Shown piece after piece: positions 44,165 through 52,258 of a DNA stretch of 64,000 nt. The first letter of the stretch is position 1. The number at the start of each line of letters is the position of its first letter. Below the pieces are notes generated by a model. The model was not told the origin of the DNA and ran no database searches. It worked only from the letters and a program-made list of their open reading frames with translations. The DNA comes from Pseudoxanthomonas beigongshangi (lineage in GTDB: Bacteria > Pseudomonadota > Gammaproteobacteria > Xanthomonadales > Xanthomonadaceae): assembly GCF_016820515.1 (NCBI RefSeq), contig NZ_JADHDV010000004.1:173571-237570 (forward strand), in the 5' to 3' direction. The translations under genes and the position numbers were made by a program.

Positions 44165-46819
44165 TTATTCCACCGGCGCGGGAGGCGGTTCCGGCGCGGC
44201 CGCTTCCGGGCTGACCCGCTCGATGGTGTGGCGCAGTTCGCGGCCCAGGATCACCTTGGCGTCCTTGGCCCACGCGTCCAGCCGCTCGTCGAACATCAGC
44301 TTGCTGTTCTCGTCCGGCCACACCAGCTTCATTTCGCGCATCTTCTGGATGAAGCTGCGGAACAGGGTCTTGTCGAAGAATTCCGGCGCGGCCGGCGCGT
44401 ACAGCAGGCTCAGGCGCTGCGCGGCCTGCTGGCACAGGCTTTCCAGTTCGGCCGTGCCCAGCTTGCCCGGGCCGTTCTTCACCAGCACCGAGATCGCGAT
44501 GTAGTAGCGCTCGAACGCCTGCTGCAGCGAGTGGCCGATCGCGCGCAGGCGGAACACCTCGTCGGTCTGGCCGGCGCTGCGCGCCAGGATGCCGCCATCC
44601 TCCTCGTTGACCTGCTGCAGAAGGCCCTCGCGGATGAACACATCGACGGTGCGATCCATGCGCTCGACGAACTCGTCCTCGCTCCAAGGCAGGAACAGCT
44701 CCTCCTGCAGGAACGGATACAGCCCGCGGCCCAGGCGCAGCACGCCGGCCCGGCTCATCCGCCGGTTGTTCTGGAAGCAGCAGGCGATCCACGACGAGGC
44801 GGTGAACAGGTGCAGCACGTTGTTGCGGTAGTAGCTCATCAGCACCGCGGTATCGTCGCTGTCGAAGCTCAGCACGTCGCCCAGCGGATGCTTGATGCGG
44901 CGGAGCACGCCGATCTCCTCGCCGTGGGCGATGATCCGCTCCGGCGAATGCGGGGTCACCGTCACCCGATCCGAATACGGCAGGTCCGCCAGCACCGACT
45001 TGGACAGTTCGATCTGCGCGATCAGATCCACTTCGCCCATCGCGTGCTTGGGCGTGGACAGCAGCGCCAGCGCCAGCAGGTTGATCGGGTTCACGTCCGC
45101 GGCGCGGTTGATATTGATCTGGATGCGCTCGGCCAGGGTGTCGATGGTGTCGGACAGCCAGGCCGGCTTCTCGTCGTCGGAGACCGGCTTGCCGTCCCAT
45201 TCCGGCGCGTGTTCGGCCAGCACGTCGCCCAGCGGAATCGGTTCGCCGAAGTTCACCACCACCTGGCCGTAGTTCTGCTTGAGCACCTTGGGGATGTTCC
45301 ACAGCAGCACCCAGATGGATTCCTTTTCCTTCGGGCGACCGCTGAGTTCGTCCAGGTAGCTGTTGCCTTCCAGCAGCTTTTCGTAGCCGATGTAGACCGG
45401 CTGGAACAGCACCGGCTTGCGCGGCTGGCGCAGGAACGCGCGCACGGTCATCGAGATCATGCCGCCCTTGGGGGGCAGCAGCCGGCCGGTGCGCGAGCGC
45501 CCGCCCTCGATGAAGTACTCCAGCGAATAGCCGCCGGAGACCAGCTGTGCCACGTACTCGGTGAACACCGCCGAGTACAGCGGGTTGCCGCGGAAGCTGC
45601 GGCGCATGAAGAACGCGCCGCCCTTGCGCAGGATGGTCCCCACCACCGGCAGGTTGAGGTTGATGCCGGCGGCGATGTGCGGCGGCACGATGCCGCGTTC
45701 GTACAGCAGGTACGACAGCAGCAGGTAGTCCATGTGGCTGCGGTGGCAGGGCACGTAGACCACTTCGTGGCCGGGCGCGGCCTCCTTGAACTTGTCCAGG
45801 TGGTGGACCAGCACGCCGTCGTAGATCTGGTTCCACACGTGCGAGAGCAGGAAGCTGGCCGAGCGCACCACCGGGTTGGAATAGTCGGCGGCGATTTCCC
45901 AGGCGTAGGCGTGCGCCTTCTTCCAGGCGTCCTCGGGCTTGCTCTTGTCGCGCCGGGCCTGCTCGGTGATCGCTTCGCGCACCGGCTCGGCCGCCAGCAC
46001 CTGGTCCACCAGCAGGCGCCGGGTCGACAGGTCGGGTCCGATGATGGCTTCGCGGATGCGGTGGAAGTGCGTGCGCAGTACCCGCGAGAGCTTGCGCACC
46101 GTGCGTTCCGGGTCCAGCCCCTCGGCCACGGTGTCGCGCAGCGAGACCGGCGCGGCGAAGCGGACGATGGTGCCGCGGCCGTTGAGCAGGATCGCCAGCA
46201 GGCGGCGGAAGCGGCCGACGATGGCCCAGTTTTCCGAGAACAGCACCGAGAACCAGCCGCTCTGCTTGTCCGGTGCCCGGCCGACGAAGATCGACACCGG
46301 CACCAGCTGCACATCCAGGTCCGGGTTCACGCGGTGGGCGTCGAGCAGCTTGGCCAGCGAGCCGGAATGGGTCTTGGCACTGATCTGGTCGGGAATCAGG
46401 GTGCTGGCGTTGCGCCGCGACAGCGCCACGTAGGCGCGCTTGCGACCCAGCGGGTCGCCGCCGACCGGCAGCGGTTCCAGCGGCGAGGGCAGGCCGGCGT
46501 CGCGGCAGGCCCGGTCCAGGATCAGCGCATTGGACAGGCCGTAGTCCTCCAGCACGTAGCAGATCGGGCGTCCGTCCACGACTTCCCGCGGCGACTCCGG
46601 ATCGATGCGCAGGGACAGCCAGGGGTCGGCCAGGCGACCCAGCAGGCGGGCCCACAGCGGCCGCCGCGAGGCGCGCGCGGGCGGTGCCGGCACGGGCGGG
46701 CGCGCCGGGGGAGGGGATTCGGACGCCGGTTCGCGCGGCGCTTCCGGTTTCTTGTCCGGCGGCGTCGGGGCGGGGGCTTCCGGGAACGGCAGGGGGTTCT
46801 GTTCTGGCATCGGCGGCAT
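44165..46819 (-). CDS. plsB: Glycerol-3-phosphate acyltransferase PlsB
   Basis: An 884-residue membrane-associated acyltransferase making lysophosphatidic acid from acyl-ACP/acyl-CoA and sn-glycerol 3-phosphate. The catalytic HX4D block is HRSHMD (359-364), and the glycerol-phosphate block is EGGRSRTG. Compared with E. coli PlsB (807 aa), it carries an N-terminal Pro/Ala/Glu-rich extension of about 55 residues. The start may be 46819 or 46810 (two Met), and neither has a strong Shine-Dalgarno. Confidence 0.96.
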   Translation of the reverse strand: MPPMPEQNPLPFPEAPAPTPPDKKPEAPREPASESPPPARPPVPAPPARASRRPLWARLLGRLADPWLSLRIDPESPREVVDGRPICYVLEDYGLSNALILDRACRDAGLPSPLEPLPVGGDPLGRKRAYVALSRRNASTLIPDQISAKTHSGSLAKLLDAHRVNPDLDVQLVPVSIFVGRAPDKQSGWFSVLFSENWAIVGRFRRLLAILLNGRGTIVRFAAPVSLRDTVAEGLDPERTVRKLSRVLRTHFHRIREAIIGPDLSTRRLLVDQVLAAEPVREAITEQARRDKSKPEDAWKKAHAYAWEIAADYSNPVVRSASFLLSHVWNQIYDGVLVHHLDKFKEAAPGHEVVYVPCHRSHMDYLLLSYLLYERGIVPPHIAAGINLNLPVVGTILRKGGAFFMRRSFRGNPLYSAVFTEYVAQLVSGGYSLEYFIEGGRSRTGRLLPPKGGMISMTVRAFLRQPRKPVLFQPVYIGYEKLLEGNSYLDELSGRPKEKESIWVLLWNIPKVLKQNYGQVVVNFGEPIPLGDVLAEHAPEWDGKPVSDDEKPAWLSDTIDTLAERIQININRAADVNPINLLALALLSTPKHAMGEVDLIAQIELSKSVLADLPYSDRVTVTPHSPERIIAHGEEIGVLRRIKHPLGDVLSFDSDDTAVLMSYYRNNVLHLFTASSWIACCFQNNRRMSRAGVLRLGRGLYPFLQEELFLPWSEDEFVERMDRTVDVFIREGLLQQVNEEDGGILARSAGQTDEVFRLRAIGHSLQQAFERYYIAISVLVKNGPGKLGTAELESLCQQAAQRLSLLYAPAAPEFFDKTLFRSFIQKMREMKLVWPDENSKLMFDERLDAWAKDAKVILGRELRHTIERVSPEAAAPEPPPAPVE

Positions 46820-46868
46820 TATGGCGCACGGGCCTGTCCGGCAGAAAAGCGCCTACCCGCACCCCGGG

Positions 46869-47108
46869 GGTAGGAGCGGCCTCCGGCCGCGAGCTTCTGT
46901 GCGCGGTCTCGCATGTGAGTGGTTCCCGGAGCCGGACGGATAGGGCTCGCGCCGGGACGGCGCTCCTGCCGGTGGGGCGTGCGTGCGTTGGGCCGGCAGG
47001 TCCCAAGGTAGGAGCGGCCTCCGGCCGCGAGCTTTTATGGATGGTCTCGCATGTGCGTGATTCCCAGGGACGGGCCGAAGGGCTCGCGCCGGGGACGGCG
47101 CTCCTACC
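46869..47108. repeat. Two tandem copies of the GGTAGGAGCGGCC element
   Basis: Copy 1 (46869-46960) and copy 2 (47010-47108) each open with GGTAGGAGCGGCCTCCGGCC then GCGAGCTT and close with GGGCTCGCGCCGG..GACGGCGCTCCTRCC. They share the middle block GGTCTCGCATGTG. The closing arm of copy 2 (minus strand) contains the TAG stop of the neighbouring lipoprotein gene. Confidence 0.9.
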
Positions 47109-48039
47109 TGGCGGCGGTGGTCGGCGGTGCCGAGGTCGGGGGTTCGGGCTCGGCGGGCGGCTCGGCCGGTGGCGGGGGCGGCCGGGCACGTTCGGCCGCC
47201 CGCAGGTAATCGCTCAGGTACCAGCGACCGTCGCGGCGCTCCAGGCTGACCTGGCTGTCGATCTCGCGGTTGCCCAGCGGATAGTGGATGCGCACGGTGG
47301 CGCGGTCGCCCTTTTGCTCGACCAGGCCGGTGCGCAGGTCCGCGAGGGTGGTCTCCAGCGGCAGCCCGTAGCGCGTGAAGGTCGCCTTGGTCTCGGCGAG
47401 CACCGGCGCCAGCCGGCGCAGGCTGCCGTCCATGCCGGCGGCACGCAGATCGGCTTCGCTGGACAGACCCGCCTTGCGGGCGGCGGCGGCCATCCGGTTG
47501 ATGGTGTTGCGGGCCAGCGCGGGGTCGGCCAGCGGTGCGTCCTGGGCCCAGGCGCTCAGCGCCTGGACCACCTGGGTGTAGTGGACGCGCTGGGTCGGCG
47601 AGTACTCGCCTTCCTTCTTCAGGTACTGCACGCCGAACAGGCCCAGCGAGCGCGCGGCATCGCGCAGATCGCGATCCTGGCGGGCAAACTGGCGGTTGAA
47701 GTCGCGCATCAGCGCCTGTTCCGAACCCGGCGCCGAGAACGTGGCCAGCATCGGCACCAGTTGCTGGCTCAGTGGCAACTCGGTCAGCGGCCAGCGGCTG
47801 CGGTCCTCGCGCCAGGCGGTTTCCAGGACGGCATGGTCCGCCGGCGGCACCGCGGCACGGGCAAAGCCGGCCAGGTCGTCGCGGCGCAGGTGGTCCACCA
47901 GCTCGCGCACGGTCGCGGCCGGTTCGCTGGTCGCGCCGGCGAGCTCCTCCGGTTCGCGCTTGCAGGCGACCAGCAGTGTCGCCAGCAACAGCGGTACCAG
48001 GACGGGCAGTACGCGGCGTGCGCGCGGAACGATAGGCAT
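47104..48039 (-). CDS. Lipoprotein of unknown function
   Basis: A 311-residue lipoprotein (lipobox LLVAC, Cys26). The mature part is largely helical up to about 240, with a basic/charged composition. A small beta segment follows (ATVRIHYPLGNREIDSQVSLERRDGRWYLSDYL), reminiscent of NTF2-like or DUF4878-type tails. A Pro-rich C-terminus ends in a TAG supplied by the adjacent repeat. No function is known to me. It is upstream of, and same-strand with, plsB. Confidence 0.75.
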   Translation of the reverse strand: MPIVPRARRVLPVLVPLLLATLLVACKREPEELAGATSEPAATVRELVDHLRRDDLAGFARAAVPPADHAVLETAWREDRSRWPLTELPLSQQLVPMLATFSAPGSEQALMRDFNRQFARQDRDLRDAARSLGLFGVQYLKKEGEYSPTQRVHYTQVVQALSAWAQDAPLADPALARNTINRMAAAARKAGLSSEADLRAAGMDGSLRRLAPVLAETKATFTRYGLPLETTLADLRTGLVEQKGDRATVRIHYPLGNREIDSQVSLERRDGRWYLSDYLRAAERARPPPPPAEPPAEPEPPTSAPPTTAAR

Positions 48040-48125
48040 CGGCAGACTTCCCCAAGTCGGGCCGCATCTTGGCCGGTCCGGCGCGATCGGGGCAAGGGAC
48101 GCCGGTCCCTGTTTCCTTCCTTGCT

Positions 48126-48262
48126 AAAGCAAATCCCCCTCAATCCCCCTTTTGCAAGGGGGGAGGCAACCGCCGGTCCAGTGCCGCTGAAAGATGGCCG
48201 TATTAATAGCCCCCTTTGAAAAAGGGGGCGGGCGCCGAAGGCGACGGGGGATTTGCTCTTGG
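48126..48262. repeat. Single composite repeat element (L-spacer-R)
   Basis: AAAGCAAATCCCCCTCAATCC ... CCCCTTTTGCAAGGGGGGAGG, a spacer of about 50 bp, then CCCCCTTTGAAAAAGGGGGC and GACGGGGGATTTGCTCTT. The outer ends form an inverted repeat. It lies in the 397-bp gap 48040-48436, together with the pyrF terminator. Confidence 0.93.
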
Positions 48263-48268
48263 TCCAAT

Positions 48269-48310
48269 AAAAAAGGAGGCGGCGATCCCGGATGGGAACC
48301 GCCAGCCTCC
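48269..48310 (-). terminator. Rho-independent terminator downstream of pyrF
   Basis: Minus-strand GGAGGC-T-GGCGG pairs with CGCC-GCCTCC (stem about 10 bp, one bulge), followed by TTTTTTATT. It lies about 126 nt after the pyrF stop. The sequence between holds small CCGGCCGAAGCCGG palindromes. Confidence 0.75.
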
Positions 48311-48436
48311 TGAAGCCGGCCGAAGCCGGAGGACTATGTGTTGTGGCACATGTCCGGCCGAAGCCGGATGGCGCACAGCCTAGCGCTCGGCCAAACTTAA
48401 AGCAATACCTGAGTAAATGGCGTGTAACTTAATGAT

Positions 48437-49156
48437 TTATATGAGTGATTCGGCGATCTCACGCTGAATCGCCTCCGCCGCCGCGCGCGGATCCGCGGCC
48501 TGGCGGACCGGCCGGCCCACCACGATGGCGTCCGCGCCCAGGCGGAAGGCCTCGGCCACGCCCACCGTGCGCTTCTGGTCATCGCCCACCGGGCCGCCCG
48601 GGCGGATGCCGGGGCAGACGATGTCGAAACCCGGACCGGTGGCGGCGCGGATGACGCCGGCCTCCTGGCCCGAGGCGATCACGCCGTCGATGCCGGCGGC
48701 CTGCGCCGCAAGCGCACGTTGGACGACGATGTCGGCAGGTTCGCCGTCGATGCCCATCGCCTTGAGATCCTTGCCATCCATCGACGTCAGCACGGTGACC
48801 GCCAGCAGGCGCAGGTCGCCGCTGCGCGCGGCGGCGGCGGCCTCCATCATCCCGGCATGCCAGCCGTGGAGGGTGCAGTAGCTCACCGGCCAGCGGGACA
48901 GGCCCTTGATGACGCCGGCGATGGTGGCGGGGATGTCGAAGAACTTCAGGTCGACGAAGATCTTCTTCTCGCGCCGCGCCAGTTCGTCCAGCACCCGGAA
49001 GTAGTCGCCCGAGGCCAGCAGCTCCATGCCGATCTTGTAGAACTGCACCGCATCGCCCAGCCGCTCCACCCAGGCCAGCGCTTCGTCGCCGGTGGGTTCG
49101 TCGAGCGCGACGATCAGCCGCTCGCGCGGACCGAGTTGCAGCGGCCGGCCGCTCAT
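48437..49156 (-). CDS. pyrF: Orotidine 5'-phosphate decarboxylase
   Basis: A 239-residue TIM-barrel OMP decarboxylase, the last step to UMP. The active-site motif DLKFFDIP spans 69-76 (Asp/Lys/Asp). IVALDEPTG at the first strand and PGIRPGG at the phosphate loop are intact. The ATG at 49156 overlaps the TGA of the upstream acid phosphatase gene (ATGA), implying coupling. Confidence 0.97.
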   Translation of the reverse strand: MSGRPLQLGPRERLIVALDEPTGDEALAWVERLGDAVQFYKIGMELLASGDYFRVLDELARREKKIFVDLKFFDIPATIAGVIKGLSRWPVSYCTLHGWHAGMMEAAAAARSGDLRLLAVTVLTSMDGKDLKAMGIDGEPADIVVQRALAAQAAGIDGVIASGQEAGVIRAATGPGFDIVCPGIRPGGPVGDDQKRTVGVAEAFRLGADAIVVGRPVRQAADPRAAAEAIQREIAESLI

Positions 49157-50061
49157 CGGGCCACGTCCAGCGCGGCGCGCTTGGCCTGGCTGCGGGCCTC
49201 GGCCGGCTGCGCCCAGTCGTTGTTGAACAGCGCCGGCTCCCAGGAACCGTAGGTCGGGTTGGGCAACATCCACCAGCGTTCGCCGAACCAGTCCTCGTAT
49301 TCGTCATACAGCTTCTGCCGGCCTTCGGGGGTGTTGACCTCGACCTGCACGAAGTCGCCGATCTGGTCGCCGAACTGCATCAGCACGCGGTACTTCTGCC
49401 CGGCTAGGCGGCGGCGGCAGTTCTTCTCCGAACCGTTCTGCTCGCAGCCTTCCACCACCGTGCCCAGGCCCAGGAACACGCTGTCGTCGGCGACCGGCAG
49501 GCCGACCGCGCGCAGGTTGGCCAGGGTGGCCTCCTTCAAATGCACCGCGCGGTTGGAGATGTACAGCACGGTCACGCCCTTGGCATTGGCGGCCTTGGCG
49601 AAATCGACCACGCCCGGCACCGGCTTGGCCTTCTTCTCGGCCACCCACTGGTCCCAGCTGACTTCGTCGTATTCCTTGCCGTCGCGGATCAGGCGCGCCT
49701 GGTAGGGCGAGTTGTCCAGGACCGTCTCGTCCACGTCCATCACCACCGCCGGCTTCAGGCCGGTGGCCGCGTTGCCGCGCTCGTCCGGCACCAGCGCGTC
49801 CCAGTGCTTTTCCTTCAGCGCCGCGTCCAGGTGGTCGGCGGCGGCGCGGTAGCTCTGCTCGGACAGCGCCTTGTATTCCACCGAGGTCTGCACCCAGGCC
49901 ACCGCGTTGAGGTTGTCGTGGAAACCGGCCGCGGGCGTGGCGGCGGCTTCGGCCTTCGGCGCGTCGGCGGGCGCGGCCGGAGCCGGCGCGTCGGTGCGCT
50001 TGCACGCGGACAGGGTCAGGAGGGAGGCCAGGACACTGGCCGTCAGCAGGGCAGGACGCAT
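49153..50061 (-). CDS. e(P4)-type lipoprotein acid phosphatase / 5'-nucleotidase
   Basis: A 302-residue HAD-superfamily class C acid phosphatase. The lipobox LSAC (Cys20) anchors it to the envelope, after which an Ala/Pro-rich linker runs to about 45. The catalytic HAD motif DVDETVLDN is at 109-117, and YISNRA provides the second motif. Relatives dephosphorylate nucleotides (NMN, 5'-nucleotides) outside the cytoplasm for uptake. It is coupled to pyrF downstream, giving a nucleotide-metabolism pair. Confidence 0.9.
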   Translation of the reverse strand: MRPALLTASVLASLLTLSACKRTDAPAPAAPADAPKAEAAATPAAGFHDNLNAVAWVQTSVEYKALSEQSYRAAADHLDAALKEKHWDALVPDERGNAATGLKPAVVMDVDETVLDNSPYQARLIRDGKEYDEVSWDQWVAEKKAKPVPGVVDFAKAANAKGVTVLYISNRAVHLKEATLANLRAVGLPVADDSVFLGLGTVVEGCEQNGSEKNCRRRLAGQKYRVLMQFGDQIGDFVQVEVNTPEGRQKLYDEYEDWFGERWWMLPNPTYGSWEPALFNNDWAQPAEARSQAKRAALDVAR

Positions 50062-50179
50062 CGCGGTTCCATCGAACAGGAGTGGCGCGATTTTAGCCGA
50101 GCCCGGTTTCAGCCGCTTTTCCGGGCATCCGGCCACCGGCGGCGCGGGATTGCCATGCGGGGGCGTTATCCTGATCGCC

Positions 50180-50854
50180 ATGAGTACCGAATCCGATTCT
50201 TCCTCCGAGACCATGCCGTCCGCGCCGACCCTCGATGCCACCGAAGCCCGCCTGCTGGGCTGTCTGATCGAGAAGGAGGCCACCACGCCGGACGTCTATC
50301 CGCTGACCGTCAACGCCGCCCAGTCGGCATCCAACCAGAAGACCGCCCGCGACCCGGTGCTGAACCTGGAGCCGGGCGAAGTGAACCGCGGCCTGCGCGC
50401 GCTGGAACAGAAGGGCCTGGCGCGACAGGTGTTCTCTTCCCGCGCCGAGCGCTACGAACACCGCACCGGCCAGCATTTCAGCCTGCCGCAACAACAGGTC
50501 GCGCTGCTCGGCCTGCTCCTGCTGCGTGGCCCGCAGACCATCCACGAACTGCTCGCGCGCAGCGAGCGGCTGGCCAAGTTCGCCGACGCCGAGGATCTGC
50601 GGCACCACCTGGATCGCCTCGCCCAGCGCCAGCCCGCACTGGTGGTACAGATTCCGCGCGGCCCCGGCCAGCGCGAGGACCGCTACATGCACCTGCTGTC
50701 CGGCCCCGTGGATGTCGCCGCCATCGCCGCGCGGGCACCGGCGGCGTCGGCTTCCGGCGCTTCGGATCTGGAAGCGCGGGTGCAGGCGCTGGAAGCGGAT
50801 GTCGCCGCGTTGCAGGAACAGATCGCGCAGCTGCTGGCGCAGCGGGAAGCGTAA
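50180..50854 (+). CDS. YceH-family (DUF480) protein
   Basis: A 224-residue protein of two winged-helix domains. The YceH signature [27 protein letters not shown] is at the N-terminus, with [10 protein letters not shown] and [13 protein letters not shown] following, and a coiled-coil C-terminus ([18 protein letters not shown]). The family is conserved in Proteobacteria and of unknown function. The TAA stop (50852-50854) is formed by the first bases of a composite repeat (TAAATCCCCCTC). Confidence 0.9.
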   Translation: MSTESDSSSETMPSAPTLDATEARLLGCLIEKEATTPDVYPLTVNAAQSASNQKTARDPVLNLEPGEVNRGLRALEQKGLARQVFSSRAERYEHRTGQHFSLPQQQVALLGLLLLRGPQTIHELLARSERLAKFADAEDLRHHLDRLAQRQPALVVQIPRGPGQREDRYMHLLSGPVDVAAIAARAPAASASGASDLEARVQALEADVAALQEQIAQLLAQREA

Positions 50855-51075
50855 ATCCCCCTCAATCCCCCTTTTTCGTTTTTAACAGCCGAATGGCTGG
50901 TCAAGGGGGATGTAAAAGCAGCTCCGTGCGCAGAAAAACCTCCTTGGCCCCCTTTGCAAAAGGGGGCGGGCGCCGAAGGCGACGGGGGATTTGCTCTTCG
51001 CGCCGAAGCCAAATCCCCCTCAAGTGCTTCTCAACCGCCGCATGGCGGGTCATCCCCCTTTTTCAAAGGGGGAGG
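50852..51075. repeat. Composite repeat cluster with two nested hairpin modules
   Basis: A left half begins at 50852 but is interrupted after CCCCCTTTTTC by the module TTTTTAACAGCCGAATGGCT (about 50879-50904). A right half (about 50950-50998) follows. Then comes another left half interrupted by TTCTCAACCGCCGCATGGCG (about 51028-51049). It also carries the end of yceH and the C-terminus of the dinB-family gene. Confidence 0.9.
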
Positions 51076-51624
51076 CAAAGCGGATTCAGACAGATCCGGC
51101 ACCCGCACGAACAGATCCGTCACCCCCACGTCGACCCCCATCTGCGCGAACAGCGTCGTGATCTGCCCGCGATGATGGGTCTGGTGGTTGAAGAAATGCA
51201 GCAGCGTGCCGTCCAGCGGGCGCCGGAACGCATCGCCACGCAGATTCAGGTATTCCAGCGGCACCGCCAGCGTCGCCGCGTCGAGCGTGTCCACCCAGGC
51301 GACGATGATCCCATCCAGCCATTCGCGCCGCGCGCGCAGCGCGGGCAGATCGACACAAGGTCGGGCATCCAGCACGCGCGGGAGCTCCAGCGCATCCATC
51401 GGCGCCAGGATTTCCGATCCCGAAGCATGCTGGCGGAAGCGCTTCAGCCAGATCGTGTCGGCCACCACCAGATGGCTCAGCGTGCCGAAGATCGACCCGA
51501 AAAAGGCACCGCGATCCGCCGTGACCTCCGCCTCCGGCAAGTCGCCGGCCAGCGCGTACAGCCGCTCGTTCATCCAGCGGTTGTAGCCGGCCAGCAGCCG
51601 GAACGCGCCCGCCAGATCGCTCAT
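51031..51624 (-). CDS. DinB-family protein
   Basis: A 197-residue four-helix-bundle protein of the DinB/YfiT superfamily, probably a metal-dependent thiol transferase-like or detoxification protein. Presumed metal ligands are His51 (TLSHLVVAD), His147 and His151 (NHQTHHRGQ). The last about 16 residues (ALPPPLKKGDDPPCGG) are encoded by a composite repeat, and the TGA lies in the nested hairpin. The natural end was therefore probably near residue 181. The ATG overlaps the upstream gene's stop. Confidence 0.88.
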   Translation of the reverse strand: MSDLAGAFRLLAGYNRWMNERLYALAGDLPEAEVTADRGAFFGSIFGTLSHLVVADTIWLKRFRQHASGSEILAPMDALELPRVLDARPCVDLPALRARREWLDGIIVAWVDTLDAATLAVPLEYLNLRGDAFRRPLDGTLLHFFNHQTHHRGQITTLFAQMGVDVGVTDLFVRVPDLSESALPPPLKKGDDPPCGG

Positions 51625-51998
51625 TGCGGGCGCCGGCTGCTGCGCAACAGCAGCAGGCTGCCGATGACGGTACCGATCAGGGACGCGCCCAAGCCGAGCA
51701 TGGTCGCGATCCACAGTTCCCGCGGCCACGGCACCATCGCCGCATCGCCCGCCAGCAGATGGCGCAGCACCACCGCCGTCGGCACCGCCAGCGCCGCCCA
51801 CAGCCACACGCGCAGGAAACGCCCGGTCCCGAACGCGCGCAGCAGCATCGCCACCACCGCCACGGCGGCCAGCCCGGGCGTATACAGCGCGACCGGCAGC
51901 ACCGCCTGATCGACGGGCAATTGCCAGTACTTGAAGCCGATGCCGATCAGCGCGATGACAAAACCGATCGGCAACCAGATGGGACTGGATCGGGTCAT
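51621..51998 (-). CDS. Small membrane protein upstream of the DinB-family gene
   Basis: A 125-residue protein with four predicted membrane segments: about 8-24 (LPIGFVIALIGIGFKYW), 33-55, 61-82 and 95-117. It has short charged ends. No family motif is recognised. Its TGA overlaps the ATG of the DinB-family gene (ATGA), so they are coupled. Function unknown. Confidence 0.75.
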   Translation of the reverse strand: MTRSSPIWLPIGFVIALIGIGFKYWQLPVDQAVLPVALYTPGLAAVAVVAMLLRAFGTGRFLRVWLWAALAVPTAVVLRHLLAGDAAMVPWPRELWIATMLGLGASLIGTVIGSLLLLRSSRRPQ

Positions 51999-52077
51999 GG
52001 AGACACCTGCGAAGAGCCTGCGCGCAGCCTAGCGAGACGGACGGGGCGGCGTCCACCTTGTGTCCTGCGATGCGTCA

Positions 52078-52206
52078 AAAGCAAATCCCCCTCAATCCCC
52101 CTTTTTCAAAGGGGGAGGAACAGCGGGTTTCCGACCGTTGAAGTCTCCTGGTAGCCCCCTTTGAAAAAGGGGGCGGGCGCCGCAGGCGACGGGGGATTTG
52201 CTCTTT
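52078..52206. repeat. Canonical single composite repeat element
   Basis: AAAAGCAAATCCCCCTCAATCC, CCCCTTTTTCAAAGGGGGAGG, a 38-bp spacer, CCCCCTTTGAAAAAGGGGGC, then GACGGGGGATTTGCTCTTT. The outer ends are inverted (AGAGCAAATCCCCC-like versus GGGGGATTTGCTCT). This is the cleanest isolated copy and serves as the type unit for both tandem arrays. Confidence 0.95.
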
Positions 52207-52258
52207 CGCGCAAACCCAAAGACAACCGCCAAACAGCGGCTCAAGGACGCAAGCCCGC

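Noticed and set aside
43125..47189. Very long minus-strand frame overlapping plsB (1354 codons) and a 949-codon frame opposite it
   Set aside because: High-GC shadow frames. PlsB in another frame has full family motifs, while these have Arg/Pro-rich, motif-free translations.
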